Shown: positions 47,341-57,614 of the stretch, in pieces
Layout: every line of letters begins with the position of its first letter
Position numbering within the stretch: position 1 is the first letter of the stretch
Origin: a bacterium D16-56
GTDB taxonomy: Bacteria; Bacillota; Clostridia; Lachnospirales; Lachnospiraceae
DNA length: 64,000 nucleotides
NCBI GenBank assembly: GCA_003611875.1
Contig: RAYY01000003.1
Span: forward strand, 152,623-216,622
Direction: 5' to 3'
Program-made: the position numbers and the translations under genes
The notes under the pieces: generated by a model
What the model saw: only the letters and a program-made list of their open reading frames with translations
The model's database searches: none
Told to the model about the DNA's origin: nothing

Positions 47341-48795
47341 TTAACCCCTGCAAAGCCTCTCGATTCCTGTGCGGATTCTGGCCAGAGCCTCCTCCTTCCC
47401 CAGAACCTCCATGATCTCCGTAGCGCCTGCAGGGGTCATCTGCTTACCAGACACAGCCGTGCGGATCGGCCACATGACAAACCCTGTCTTTACGCCCTTT
47501 TCCTCCACATATTTAGAAAGGGTTTCATACAAAGCATCATTGGAGAAATCCTCCTGAGCTTCCAAAAGGGGGAGCACATCCGTCAGCACCTGCAGGGAGG
47601 TTTCGCCTGTAGACTTCACCTTCTTATGGGTGTACATGGATATGTCATACTCCGGCAGCTCCTGAAAAAAGTCAATATGGCCTGCAATATCCAAAAACAC
47701 CTCAATCCGGGTCTTTACCATTGCCGCAATCCTTTTCAGATCCAGATCTTTCTTTATAATATCCTTGATGTACGGTTCTGCCATCTCATAAAACCTGTCA
47801 AAATCCATGGCTTTTAAATATTCCCCGTTCATCCATTTCAGCTTCGTCATATCAAATACAGCCGGAGACTTGCTTAAACTATGATAATCAAACACCTGCA
47901 CCAGCTCCTCAAGAGAATAAATCTCCCGGTTCTCCTCAGGCGACCAGCCTAACAGAGCAACATAATTGACTACAGCCTCAGACACAAAGCCCTGTTCGAT
48001 CAGATCCTCATAAGAAGCATGGCCGCTCCGTTTACTCAGCTTCTTGTGTTCCTCATTGGTGATCAAGGGACAATGGACATAAACCGGAACCTTCCATCCA
48101 AAGGCATCGTACAAACGATTGTACTTGGGTGAGGAAGAAAGATACTCATTTCCCCGCACCACATGGGTAATCCCCATGAGATGATCGTCCACTACATTGG
48201 CAAAATTATAGGTGGGATACCCGTCTGATTTGATCAGAACCATATCGTCCAGCTCTGCATTATCCACGGTTATGTCTCCATAAATATCGTCGTGGAATGT
48301 AGTGCTGCCCTCCCGCGGGTTATTCTGCCGGATCACATAGGGAACCCCTGCTGCCAGATTAGCCTGAATTTCCTCCTCGGACAGATCCAGACAATGCTTA
48401 TCATAGGCCATAATCTCCTCGCCATTCACCACAGTCCGCAAAGAATTTAACCGCTCCTGGCTGCAGAAGCAATAATAAGCCTCCCCCTTCTCAATCAGCT
48501 TCTTTGCATACTCCAGATAAATCCCTGCTGCATGGCGTTCACTCTGCACATAAGGCCCTACGCCGCCATCCTTATCCGGTCCCTCATCATGAACCAGTCC
48601 GGTCTTCTCCAGAGTCCGATAAATAATCTCCGTCGCTCCCTCCACAAAACGCTCCTGATCCGTATCCTCAATCCGAAGCAGAAAATCCCCGCCGTCGTGC
48701 TTGGCAATCAAATATGCATAAAGTGCTGTCCTTAAATTCCCCACATGCATCCGCCCGGTAGGGCTTGGCGCATATCTTGTTCTGATTCTCGTCAT
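47341..48795 (-). CDS. gltX: Glutamate--tRNA ligase
   Basis: Class I aminoacyl-tRNA synthetase charging tRNA-Glu (which also feeds HemA). 484 residues from the ATG at 48795 (AAGGAG upstream). Seen: [21 protein letters not shown] (the HIGH motif as HVGN), the [11 protein letters not shown] segment, and KKLSKRSG (the KMSKS motif). Length is normal for a discriminating or non-discriminating GluRS; which type cannot be told. A TATAAT-like -10 (48862-48867) lies about 70 bases upstream, divergent from the HAD gene. Confidence 0.95.
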   Translation of the reverse strand: MTRIRTRYAPSPTGRMHVGNLRTALYAYLIAKHDGGDFLLRIEDTDQERFVEGATEIIYRTLEKTGLVHDEGPDKDGGVGPYVQSERHAAGIYLEYAKKLIEKGEAYYCFCSQERLNSLRTVVNGEEIMAYDKHCLDLSEEEIQANLAAGVPYVIRQNNPREGSTTFHDDIYGDITVDNAELDDMVLIKSDGYPTYNFANVVDDHLMGITHVVRGNEYLSSSPKYNRLYDAFGWKVPVYVHCPLITNEEHKKLSKRSGHASYEDLIEQGFVSEAVVNYVALLGWSPEENREIYSLEELVQVFDYHSLSKSPAVFDMTKLKWMNGEYLKAMDFDRFYEMAEPYIKDIIKKDLDLKRIAAMVKTRIEVFLDIAGHIDFFQELPEYDISMYTHKKVKSTGETSLQVLTDVLPLLEAQEDFSNDALYETLSKYVEEKGVKTGFVMWPIRTAVSGKQMTPAGATEIMEVLGKEEALARIRTGIERLCRG

Positions 48796-48921
48796 ATGAA
48801 TCAATCTCCTTATTTTTTCAAAATTGGCAGATACCCCAGAGTACCTGTCCACCCTTTCCCGATTATATAACAGGATTCCCTAAAAAGAAAGTGCTTTTTC
48901 ATCCATCTGCCTTCAAAGGCA

Positions 48922-48950
48922 TTGACCAGCCCGCCACAATTTACTATAAT
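48922..48950 (+). promoter_or_regulatory. Promoter of the HAD hydrolase gene
   Basis: TTGACC (48922-48927), 17-base spacer, TATAAT (48945-48950). Confidence 0.7.
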
Positions 48951-48984
48951 AATCAACATCATGAAAAACAAGGAGTATTTTCCC

Positions 48985-49623
48985 ATGAACCTGCAAAACA
49001 TCAAACATATTATCCTTGATCTGGACGGAACCTTGTGGGACACTTCCAAAATCTCGGCCGATGCTTATAATCAGGCACTGCGCAGAGACGGACGTTCTGA
49101 GCTGACGGTTACTGACGAAATCATCCGGAAAGAGTTTGGAAAATCTGACCGTGAAATCGCCGACGATTTGTTTCCGGAATTTGAACCTGCCATTCGTGAT
49201 GAACTGATAAATCTATGCGGCATCTCCAACAACGTCACATTAGAAAAGACCAAGGAAAGCCTGCTCTATCCGGATGTGCCAGATACCTTGAAAGCCATGT
49301 CAAGGCATTACTGTTTTTATATTGTCAGCAACTGCGGTGTCGGGTACATTGAAATGTTTTTAAAAAAATACCATTTGGAGCCTTACATTACAGACACCGA
49401 GTGCTGCGGCAATACCGGAAAAAGCAAGGCCGAAAATATCCGCATTCTAATGGAACGGAATCAGCTTTGTGCTGCTGCATATGTCGGGGATACTGCCGGA
49501 GACTGCCGCTCTGCCTCCCAGGCTCAAATCCCCTTCATTTTTGCGTCCTATGGGTATGGGCAGGTTCCGGGAAGCCATCCCACACTCCGCTGCTTCTCTG
49601 ATCTTCTCCGTCTTTTCCAATGA
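48985..49623 (+). CDS. HAD-family hydrolase (phosphoglycolate-phosphatase-like)
   Basis: Cytoplasmic phosphatase of 212 residues with the HAD motifs: nucleophile DLDGTLWDT (motif I), IVSNCG (motif II), a lysine near GKSKAENI (motif III) and YVGDTAGDCRSA (motif IV). A cap domain of alpha helices lies at about 15-85. The ATG at 48985 has AAGGAG nine bases upstream; an upstream in-frame ATG would include promoter bases. Substrate unknown. Confidence 0.88.
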   Translation: MNLQNIKHIILDLDGTLWDTSKISADAYNQALRRDGRSELTVTDEIIRKEFGKSDREIADDLFPEFEPAIRDELINLCGISNNVTLEKTKESLLYPDVPDTLKAMSRHYCFYIVSNCGVGYIEMFLKKYHLEPYITDTECCGNTGKSKAENIRILMERNQLCAAAYVGDTAGDCRSASQAQIPFIFASYGYGQVPGSHPTLRCFSDLLRLFQ

Positions 49624-49641
49624 AAATCTCTATAAAACAAC

Positions 49642-49688
49642 GCCTGATATTTTATGCTGACTCTGGCGGAATCACATAAATATCAGGC
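49642..49688. terminator. Terminator between HAD and GLUG-protein genes
   Basis: GCCTGATATTTTATG (49642-49656) pairs with CATAAATATCAGGC (49675-49688), with one bulged base. On the minus strand GTTGTTTTATAG follows. It serves the convergent transcripts. Confidence 0.65.
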
Positions 49689-49700
49689 ATCTTCCAATCC

Positions 49701-52700
49701 TTATTTTTTCTTTCTCGTCTTTCCTGCCGTTATGGCCACCACACCGGCAGCAATCACTCCTGTAATCACAAAAATCATCCATCCAGGCTTTGCCTTCATC
49801 AGCACGATCTCCCCTGATGTTCCTGCCTCAAAAATCAAATACTCCCCGTCCTTTACCACATCCATAACCTCCACAACACCGTCCTTCACGATTCCGGCGC
49901 TGTCTGCCTTACCTGCCAGTACATGAAGCTTCACCGTATCCGGCAACGGACGATTTTCTGTATCTATAATTTCAAAGCTGCAGGTCTTTACCTGCCCATA
50001 CCCGGCAGGAACAGACGGCTTTTGCTCTGTCTCCTTCACCAATACCTGGGTACCCGGATAAAAAGCTGCTTCTGCCAGCAGCAGCGGCATAGGCGCATCC
50101 GAATCCGCAATGGTTATGGTCCAGGGAACATACACCGCATAAACCTTATAATTCTTTCGGATGTCTGACAAATCTGTATCCTCCCAATACTGGAAAAATC
50201 CCTCCTTTGCCGGCACTGCCGGCACACCCTCCTGCGCCAGAGACTGACCATACTTACAGACAATCCGGTCCACCACCTGGCCGTCTGCCAGGAAAGTCAC
50301 CGTCAGACTGCCGAACTCCGAGGGCAGCCCTTCCCTTAAAAGCAATTCGTCATAGGATATTCCCTCTGCTTCTCCCAGAAAGGTTACTCCATCCACAGCT
50401 CCTAAACCGTCATCCACATAAAAGTTCTCGGCAATCTCCCCTTCCTCGTCTCGGTTCCCGGCAATACTGCCTTTCCACTCTCCGCCGTCTGTAACAATAT
50501 CTACCATAGCACAGTTGTTTCTCATATTTTTGCCTTGCCCTGCAATACCCCCGACATAAGCATTTCCGCTGACCTGGCACATGGTATAGCTTCCGCTGAT
50601 CAAGGACTGGCTGAACCCTGCAATTCCTCCTGCAAAGTCTCCGTCCTCTGTACTGATGTCTCCGTAATTCTGGTTGGAAGCCAATACCCCGATCCTTGCA
50701 TTTCCGGCAATTCCTCCCACGTAGCCGCGCTTCACCGCCACATCGCCCTCATTGCGGCAGCCGCGTACAGACGCCTGGGCATAACGGTTCATATAAAGAG
50801 ACTCCTCCCCATAGGTCTCAATGTCCTCCTCCGGATCCAGATCCAGCTCCACACCAATGGTTCCCACCACACCTCCTGCCTGGAAATCCGAAAAAATATT
50901 TCCCTGATTGGAACAGCCCAAAATCATGCCGTTAGTCAGCTCTGCGGTTGTCTCCGAAATATCCTCAAACAACGGTTCACTGTCATCGGAAGCCCGGTTT
51001 CTCTCTGATTCGATCCGCTCCTTCCCCTCTGTAATAATCTCCTGCATCTGGTCTAGCTGGGTATCTAATCGGTCCTTCTCCGACCGAAGCTGATCCTTGC
51101 CGGATTTTAAATTATCTGAGAGAAAATCAAGTTCTTCATAAAGCTGGTCAAGCTGACTGGTCAAATCCTCATCCAGATCATCCACATCGCCAAAAAGCTG
51201 ATCCTTATAGTCACGAGTCAGATCCAGAAAATCTTTGGATGCCACCCGCAAAGAATCCATATCATCCTCAAAATCCCGGACGCCGTCCACCACACCGCCG
51301 ACTCCGTCTGTAACCATGATCTCCGTATCCTCGGAAATATCTCCCGCACATTCCTGCAGCTCTGCCAATACCTGATAAATATATTGCAGTTCATCTGCAA
51401 TCCCCATATCCTCATCATAAATGAAATCGTCGTTTTTCAGACTGTTCAGCAATTCTCTTGCACGTTTCACATTGGCCTGCACCCGGCCTGCTGCCTCTTC
51501 TGCCGAACGGCTCCCTAAATCAATCTCCATATTAGCCAATATCTCGTCAATCTGGTCAAGCTGCTTACCTGCTTCCTCATCATATTCCTCTCTCTTGATC
51601 CTGCGTACATCCTTTTTGCTTCGGGTAATATCCCGGATTTCCTTTAAAAGCTCATCCACCCGATCCAGATTTCCGATAGATGCATCGGTTGTACTGCGGA
51701 GTTCTTGGGTTATGGCATCTGTGGTATCTCCGATCTGGTCAACCTGATCATTGATTTTATCAAACGTATCCTGTCCGTACTCAATGGTAAGAAAAGGCTC
51801 AAGCTGTCCTGCGATTCCGCCCACATCCTTTCGTCCCATAACCGCACCGCGATTGTCACACAAGGCAAGAATCCCCTTTTGACGCCCTGCAATGCCACCG
51901 ATATTATAGCCCGTATGCTCATAGCCCACAACTCCCTCATTGCTGCACTGACGCACCATGCCGGAGGAAAGTCCGACAATGCCGCCGATATCGTTGACCT
52001 TCTCAATCACAACTGTGGTCTCAATGCTTTGCCTGTCTACCGAAATGTTGTTTTTTTCCTTGGAATCCTCATCAATTCCCTCTGAAGCCGCATTGATCTC
52101 TCCCTCATTGTGAGAATCCTGTATGGTTCCTGCATTCTCTCCTGCGATTCCTCCAATCCGCCGGTTGCCTGTAAGCTCCGCCTGATTTCTGCAGCCTTCA
52201 ATGATCCCGGTTGCCTCATTGATCCCTGCAATTCCGCCAAGATTTTCCAATGCCTGCCCTTTTCCCAAAAAGGTACAGTTTCGAATGGTTCCGCGGTTGG
52301 TTCCCGCAATTCCTCCGACCTTGGTTCTGCTGCCCTCTGGCCTCAGGTCTCCCTGAACCGTCAGATTCTCCACAACCGCTGCTTCCTCCAAATAACGAAA
52401 CAGCCCCAGATTAGAACCTGCCTGATGTATGGAAAGCCCATGGATCGTGTGGCCATTTCCCTGAAATACTCCGCTGAACACAGGAATCGGATCAAACGGC
52501 TGTCCGCTCAAATCCAAATCTGCCTCCAGACTTACGGTCTTTCCCTCAGAAAAACCCTCAAACGTACATGCCCTTCCAAACTCCAGCAGCTCCTCTACTG
52601 TGCGGATGACAACAGCGCTTTCCTCTGCATGTACGCCGACGGGACACATGGGGATAGACGTGATCCAAACAACCACAGCCACCCAAAAAGCCACCTTTCT

Positions 52701-52718
52701 GCTTCTACGCCTCATCAT
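49701..52718 (-). CDS. Large surface protein with GLUG repeats, central coiled coil and C-terminal anchor
   Basis: Exported protein of about 1005 residues. Order: signal peptide (1-31, ending VGVHA); at least six GGIAG-type GLUG repeats (for example VGGIAGTNRGTIRNC, LGGIAGINE, IGGIVGLSSG); a Glu/Asp/Lys-rich coiled coil of nearly 300 residues (about 320-610, with LDQIDEILAN and QLRSEKDRLDTQLDQMQEI); four more GLUG repeats (VGGIAGNARIG, AGGIAGFSQS, VGGIAGQGKN); a beta-rich domain; and a C-terminal membrane helix with KTRKKK. GLUG repeats occur in clostridial adhesins and proteases. The gene start overlaps the end of the upstream RND gene by 14 bases, so both are made together. No function is established. 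Confidence 0.87.
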   Translation of the reverse strand: MMRRRSRKVAFWVAVVVWITSIPMCPVGVHAEESAVVIRTVEELLEFGRACTFEGFSEGKTVSLEADLDLSGQPFDPIPVFSGVFQGNGHTIHGLSIHQAGSNLGLFRYLEEAAVVENLTVQGDLRPEGSRTKVGGIAGTNRGTIRNCTFLGKGQALENLGGIAGINEATGIIEGCRNQAELTGNRRIGGIAGENAGTIQDSHNEGEINAASEGIDEDSKEKNNISVDRQSIETTVVIEKVNDIGGIVGLSSGMVRQCSNEGVVGYEHTGYNIGGIAGRQKGILALCDNRGAVMGRKDVGGIAGQLEPFLTIEYGQDTFDKINDQVDQIGDTTDAITQELRSTTDASIGNLDRVDELLKEIRDITRSKKDVRRIKREEYDEEAGKQLDQIDEILANMEIDLGSRSAEEAAGRVQANVKRARELLNSLKNDDFIYDEDMGIADELQYIYQVLAELQECAGDISEDTEIMVTDGVGGVVDGVRDFEDDMDSLRVASKDFLDLTRDYKDQLFGDVDDLDEDLTSQLDQLYEELDFLSDNLKSGKDQLRSEKDRLDTQLDQMQEIITEGKERIESERNRASDDSEPLFEDISETTAELTNGMILGCSNQGNIFSDFQAGGVVGTIGVELDLDPEEDIETYGEESLYMNRYAQASVRGCRNEGDVAVKRGYVGGIAGNARIGVLASNQNYGDISTEDGDFAGGIAGFSQSLISGSYTMCQVSGNAYVGGIAGQGKNMRNNCAMVDIVTDGGEWKGSIAGNRDEEGEIAENFYVDDGLGAVDGVTFLGEAEGISYDELLLREGLPSEFGSLTVTFLADGQVVDRIVCKYGQSLAQEGVPAVPAKEGFFQYWEDTDLSDIRKNYKVYAVYVPWTITIADSDAPMPLLLAEAAFYPGTQVLVKETEQKPSVPAGYGQVKTCSFEIIDTENRPLPDTVKLHVLAGKADSAGIVKDGVVEVMDVVKDGEYLIFEAGTSGEIVLMKAKPGWMIFVITGVIAAGVVAITAGKTRKKK

Positions 52719-55278
52719 CAGCACCTCCTTCCCTGTCTCCTGTCCGAGCTTCAGCCGTGGTCGCATTATCCTCCGATATCTCGTTCCCCTTTACTGCTGC
52801 GTTTTTCTCCTCCCCATTCTTTCTATGTGAATTTCTCGATATCTGCTCCCTTGTTACAGTCGTTACAGTCCTGTTGTCTTCCTCTGGTATGCTGTCAGAT
52901 TCCTCTGTCACAGCTTCCTCCTTGCTCTCCTTAATATTCTCCTTAATGTTCCCCTTATCCTGTTTTACCGCCCCTCGGTTAAATTCTGTCCGGTCAATCA
53001 CCTTGTCAAATACAAGCAGAATCTGGGGAAGCACCGTCATAACCAAAATAATGGAAACCAAGGTTCCTGCCCCCAAAGCCTTTCCCAAAGATGCAATGAT
53101 CGCATTGGAGGTCAGTCTTCCCACTGCAAAGCCTGCACAGGTAAGAATCGTCCCAGAAGTGGCCACGGTGGGAAAAGACTGATTCAGCGCCTCCACAACT
53201 ACCTTTCTCCGATCCTTGATGGTTTTTCTCAAATCCATGTACCGGCTTGTTATCACAATGGCATAGTCAATGGTAGCTCCCATTTGAATCGCACTCACAA
53301 TCAAATAGCTTAAGAAAAACATGGTACCGCCTTTAATGGTCGGTATGGAAAAGTTGATCCAGATACTGCTCTGTATGGTAAGAACCAGCATAATCGGAAG
53401 CCCGGCTGACTGAAAGGTAAACAACAGGATAATCCCCACAAACAATGCAGTCAGCACGCTGATCTTCACATTATCTGTTCGGAAAGACTTGCTCAAATCA
53501 TAATCACTGGTAGAATCCCCTACCACATAAACCTCATCATAATAGGTGTTGGCAATATTTCGGATCTGATCAATCACCTGAAAGGTTTCCTCCCCCTCAA
53601 TAGGTCCTGTCATGGTAAATACGATTCTGGAATAATGTTCCCCCTCCAACTGTTTTCTGGCATTGGTGAGCGCTTCATGCAGATCATCCACATCCTCTGA
53701 CAGGTCATCATCTAAATCAATCGCTCCCTTTTCCTTTTGATCATAGATAAAATCTACCATGTCAATAATGGGAATCCGATAATCATCCAGATTTTTCATG
53801 AAAGCCCCGTACTGCTCCTTGTCAATGGCATAAAACCGATAAAGCAGACGCACCAAATCCAGATCCACATCCGCCACCTCTGCAAATTCCCTCGGATTTA
53901 GTTCATTAACCAGAATATATTTTCCATCATCATCCACCTCTATATTGCTGAGTCCCAGTACGGTATCGACCCGATCTACCTGTTCTAGCCCCTCAATAAT
54001 CCTTGCTTCCTTCTGATAATCCCCCTTAGGCACCACCAATGCCATGGTATTGGTCACTTCAAAGGTCTTCTCAATCCGCACCTTGGCGGTCATGTACTCA
54101 TTCATCTTATCTGCCTCAATAGAAGCGTGGTCATAAACATATTCACAGCGGGCAGACAAAATACATCCCCCCACCATCAAAACCATAAAGACCGGCAGCA
54201 CCAGAAAACGAGTCTTTACCACCAGCCTTCCCCATCCCCGAATAGACGGGACAAAGCTGCGGTGTACCGTTTTCTCAATCCATTTGGATGACATTACGAT
54301 CATGGCAGGCATTAGGAAGAAAACAGTAATCAAGCTGAACACAATGGCTTTGGTCAAAACACGCCCCAAATCCATTCCGATTCCAAACTGCATCAGCATC
54401 AGTGCCACCATGCCAGACACGGTGGTAAGGCTGCTGGAGGAAATCTCTGGAATCGCTTTGCTCAGCGCCACCGTAACTGCCGGGATGGTCTCCTTTGTCT
54501 CATGCTCCTCCATAAAGCGATGGAACAAAATAATCGCATAATCAATGGACAGGGCAAGCTGCAGCACAGCTGCTACGGCATTGGTCACAAAGGAAATCTC
54601 CCCAAACCAAAAATTAGTCCCTGTATTCAGCACGATTGCCACAATAAACGTCATCATAAAAATGACAATTTCCATGTAGGTACCGGATGTAAAAAGCAGC
54701 ACGAAAAGGATGATAACAGCCGCAACTGCCAGGATTCCCTTCATGTCCTGCTTCAGCGCTGCATTGTCATCCTTGTCTACTGTAGTATAAAAGAATACCT
54801 GATAATCCTTTAACTGCTCTCTTACATTGGCAATCGCCTTCTGAGAAAGATCCGTGTCCTCCTCTTCTTCAAAGGTCAGGCTATAAAGAGCACAGGCATC
54901 CTTATAATAATCCTGAATCACATCATCTTTATAAGTATCATCCGCTTTTTCCCAATCAAAAAAGCTGACAGAAGAAATTCCACGGATCTCCTCAAGAGCC
55001 TTTGCCTCCTCAAGAGCTTTCTCATATGTAATATTAGTTACCAGAATCTTTGCCGAGCCAAAGGTCAGAAACTCCTGATCCATAATGTCCAGCCCCTGTC
55101 TGGTCTCCGTCGTGTCCGGCAGATAGTCTGTCAGCTCCGTGTTCACCTTTGCCCGGTTAAGGGTCGTCAGGCAATATATGCATGCAATGATAAACAAAAC
55201 CACAAATGCATTCCGTTTATTCACCACAAACGTAGCTAACTGCATCATAAAATTACTGCGGTCAATTTTTTGTTCCAT
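52705..55278 (-). CDS. MMPL/RND-superfamily exporter
   Basis: Membrane exporter of about 857 residues, with two halves of six membrane segments each preceded by a large extracellular loop. The MMPL signature aspartates lie in ALSIDYAIILFHRFM and GATIDYAIVITSRYM. After TM12 (VLPQILLVFDKV) comes an unusual 80-100-residue hydrophilic, Glu/Ser-rich cytoplasmic tail. I chose the ATG at 55278; its ribosome site (AAGGAG) is rather far, and a TTG at 55335 is the alternative. The promoter is at 55457-55485. It is followed and overlapped by the GLUG-protein gene. Gram-positive MMPL proteins export lipids or peptides; the cargo here is unknown. Confidence 0.88.
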   Translation of the reverse strand: MEQKIDRSNFMMQLATFVVNKRNAFVVLFIIACIYCLTTLNRAKVNTELTDYLPDTTETRQGLDIMDQEFLTFGSAKILVTNITYEKALEEAKALEEIRGISSVSFFDWEKADDTYKDDVIQDYYKDACALYSLTFEEEEDTDLSQKAIANVREQLKDYQVFFYTTVDKDDNAALKQDMKGILAVAAVIILFVLLFTSGTYMEIVIFMMTFIVAIVLNTGTNFWFGEISFVTNAVAAVLQLALSIDYAIILFHRFMEEHETKETIPAVTVALSKAIPEISSSSLTTVSGMVALMLMQFGIGMDLGRVLTKAIVFSLITVFFLMPAMIVMSSKWIEKTVHRSFVPSIRGWGRLVVKTRFLVLPVFMVLMVGGCILSARCEYVYDHASIEADKMNEYMTAKVRIEKTFEVTNTMALVVPKGDYQKEARIIEGLEQVDRVDTVLGLSNIEVDDDGKYILVNELNPREFAEVADVDLDLVRLLYRFYAIDKEQYGAFMKNLDDYRIPIIDMVDFIYDQKEKGAIDLDDDLSEDVDDLHEALTNARKQLEGEHYSRIVFTMTGPIEGEETFQVIDQIRNIANTYYDEVYVVGDSTSDYDLSKSFRTDNVKISVLTALFVGIILLFTFQSAGLPIMLVLTIQSSIWINFSIPTIKGGTMFFLSYLIVSAIQMGATIDYAIVITSRYMDLRKTIKDRRKVVVEALNQSFPTVATSGTILTCAGFAVGRLTSNAIIASLGKALGAGTLVSIILVMTVLPQILLVFDKVIDRTEFNRGAVKQDKGNIKENIKESKEEAVTEESDSIPEEDNRTVTTVTREQISRNSHRKNGEEKNAAVKGNEISEDNATTAEARTGDREGGADDEA

Positions 55279-55456
55279 ATTGCTTGTTTCTGCTCCTTCC
55301 GTCCTTCCTCTCCATTTTCTTCGCAACAATCCCAAATTCCTGGACTGTTACCTTCCCTTATCCCTTCCCAACAGGCAAGCTGCAGGCTCCCTTGTCCGGG
55401 AGATCATGTACCCATTCCCCGGATGAGGGATAAGATGATCGCATTTAGTAGGAATT

Positions 55457-55485
55457 ATCATACTTCCTTATCTGGAAATTATCAA
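55457..55485 (-). promoter_or_regulatory. Promoter of the RND-GLUG operon
   Basis: TTGATA (55480-55485), 17-base spacer, TATGAT (55457-55462), minus strand. It leaves about 170 bases of leader, in which I see no known regulatory RNA. Confidence 0.68.
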
Positions 55486-55584
55486 CCCCTTTCTCCCAAT
55501 TCTATCGTCAGAATTTCTTTTCATTACAACCGCTTCCCCGGATTTTTCATTTCTGCTTTTTTGTTCATAGCGGCCTTTCTTTGC

Positions 55585-56916
55585 TTACCAGACCATTCGA
55601 TACGCTCCGTCCCCGTCGCCGCACACAGACGAAGAATACAATACCCTGGCAGCTTCAGCCAGATATAAGGTATCCTTTGCTCCTGCCGTCTCATAGCAGG
55701 AATGCATGGCAAGCTGAGGCAGGCCGATATCTACGGTATTCAGCGCTACCTGAGAATTGGAAATATTGCCCAAAGTAGAGCCTCCCACCATATCCGAACG
55801 GTTAAAGAACACCTGATACGGAACCTCCGCCTTTTCGCAGATCGCCTTAAACACCGCTCCGGAAACCGCATCTGTGGTGTATTTTTGGTTGGCGCTGTAC
55901 TTAATGACAATTCCCTCGTTCATAAACGGACGATTTACAGGATCTGCCTTGTCCGGCTGATTGGGGTGAACACTGTGGGCATTATCCGCTGACACCATAA
56001 AGCTGGAAGCCAGTGCGGTCAGATACTCCTCCTGTCCACGGCCCATGGCAGAATTGATCCTCTGAAGCACATCTTTAAGAAACGTAGAATCCGCCCCCTG
56101 CTTGGTGCTGCTTCCCACCTCCTCGTTGTCCAGCACACAATGTACCGGTACGCTTCGACCTGGTGCTGCCTCCAAAAAGCCCTTTAAAGACGCAAATACA
56201 CATTGAAGATCATCCAGCCGCGGAGCCGCAATAAACTCTCGGTTCATCCCCAGCAGGGTACCTTTCATCCGGTTATAGAGAAACAGATCCATATCTAATA
56301 TTTCCTCTGTCCCCACCTTTGCCGCCTCTGCGACCACCTTCATAAATCCGTCGGCTGCCTCCTCGCCGCCAAATAAAGGCAGCAAATCCCGCTGTGCATT
56401 AAATTCATATCCCTCATTGACCTTCCGGTTCATGTGAATAGCCAGGTTGGGAATAATCAAAAGGTCCCGATCCACATTAACCAGCCTGGATTCTACTCCG
56501 TCCAAGGTGCGAACCACCACCCGGCCCGCCACGGAAAGAGGCCGATCCAGCCATGGCGCACATAACATACCGCCATATTTTTCGACATTAAGTCTTACAT
56601 ATTTCTTTTCCACCAAAAGCTCCGCGTTTGCCTTGATCTTCAGAGCCGGGGAATCACTATGCCCGGCCATAATCTGAAATCCCAAAAAATTCTTTTCCGG
56701 AACCCGAAAAGCAATCAGGGAGGAATCATTTCTGGTCACATAATATCCCACACCCTTTTTCAGCTCCCAGTGCCTTCCTTCCATAAGCCTTTGACATCCG
56801 GCCCTCTCCAGCATGTGCTTCATATTCTCCACCGCATGAAAGCTGGTAGGGCTGCTGTCCAGAAATCCCAGCAAATCCTGATTGATTTCCTCAAACATTT
56901 CTTTCCGCCTGGTCAT
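55585..56916 (-). CDS. apeB: M18-family aminopeptidase ApeB
   Basis: 443-residue dodecameric-type zinc aminopeptidase. Seen: SSPTSFHAVENMK start, AGHSDSPALKIK (metal His and Asp), LDNEEVGSSTKQGADS (the Glu-Glu pair), SADNAHSVHPN, and the C-terminal LPQLAMHSCYETAGAKD with the last metal His. Prefers acidic or neutral N-terminal residues in characterised relatives. Its ATG overlaps the end of the upstream HAD gene by four bases. It is a distant paralogue of the gene at 9051-10457. Confidence 0.93.
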   Translation of the reverse strand: MTRRKEMFEEINQDLLGFLDSSPTSFHAVENMKHMLERAGCQRLMEGRHWELKKGVGYYVTRNDSSLIAFRVPEKNFLGFQIMAGHSDSPALKIKANAELLVEKKYVRLNVEKYGGMLCAPWLDRPLSVAGRVVVRTLDGVESRLVNVDRDLLIIPNLAIHMNRKVNEGYEFNAQRDLLPLFGGEEAADGFMKVVAEAAKVGTEEILDMDLFLYNRMKGTLLGMNREFIAAPRLDDLQCVFASLKGFLEAAPGRSVPVHCVLDNEEVGSSTKQGADSTFLKDVLQRINSAMGRGQEEYLTALASSFMVSADNAHSVHPNQPDKADPVNRPFMNEGIVIKYSANQKYTTDAVSGAVFKAICEKAEVPYQVFFNRSDMVGGSTLGNISNSQVALNTVDIGLPQLAMHSCYETAGAKDTLYLAEAARVLYSSSVCGDGDGAYRMVW

Positions 56917-57536
56917 AGTCTTACGCCTCCTGTTAATCCTGTTAGCACTGCCTTCAGCTTGTCAAAATTCCCATCCTTAAAACAGTATCCGTCCATGCCA
57001 CATGCCCGAGCCCCTTCAATATTCCCCGGCATATCATCAATAAAAAAACATTCCTTTGGATTCAGCCTGAATCGCTCAAACAAATGATAATACATTTCCT
57101 TCTGAGGCTTCATACATTTTACCTCTGCCGAAAATAAAAGACCGTCAAAGCAGTCTGATGCCGGAATAACCTTCTGATAACAATCCAACAAACGAATCGC
57201 TGCATTGGAACACAGATAGATTCCCAAGCCCTGCTCCTTCAGCGCTCTTATAACCGGCTCCATTTCGGTATAAGTCCACATGCAATATTCATGCCACTGC
57301 CCCAGACACAATGACGCTGCCTCATGGAGTCTTTTGGGAAGCCGGGTGCAGATAGCCTCCAACGCACTGTCATCTGTCAAAAGCCCCATATCCATCATCA
57401 GCCATTCCGGGGATACAAATACAGCCGTATGCACCCGCTTCCGGTCATGGTCATTCTCGATAAAATGCTCACACACCCGCATGGCATCATATCCCACAAG
57501 CACTTTTCCCATATCAAACACAATATTCCTGATCAT
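56913..57536 (-). CDS. HAD-family phosphatase (HAD-IA, YihX-like)
   Basis: 207-residue HAD hydrolase: motif I FDMGKVLVGYD, motif II YLCSNAA, motif III lysine near KCMKPQKEMY, and motif IV CFFIDDMPGNIEGA. The FDMGKVL variant with DDMPGN is typical of YihX-type sugar-phosphate phosphatases. The ATG at 57536 follows AGGGAGAGCAGA; the frame extending to 57665 reads through the tandem repeat and is rejected. It is coupled to apeB (ATGA overlap). Confidence 0.88.
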   Translation of the reverse strand: MIRNIVFDMGKVLVGYDAMRVCEHFIENDHDRKRVHTAVFVSPEWLMMDMGLLTDDSALEAICTRLPKRLHEAASLCLGQWHEYCMWTYTEMEPVIRALKEQGLGIYLCSNAAIRLLDCYQKVIPASDCFDGLLFSAEVKCMKPQKEMYYHLFERFRLNPKECFFIDDMPGNIEGARACGMDGYCFKDGNFDKLKAVLTGLTGGVRL

Positions 57537-57614
57537 TCTGCTCTCCCTTTTTTTGCATCTGTGAAACGAATCGTTACAAAATAGCCAAATGCACATGAAA
57601 GCACAGGCATTCCG

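Noticed and set aside
55524..55584. A 14-codon peptide frame (start near 55566) after apeB
   Set aside because: It has a possible ribosome site but no other support; too short to judge.
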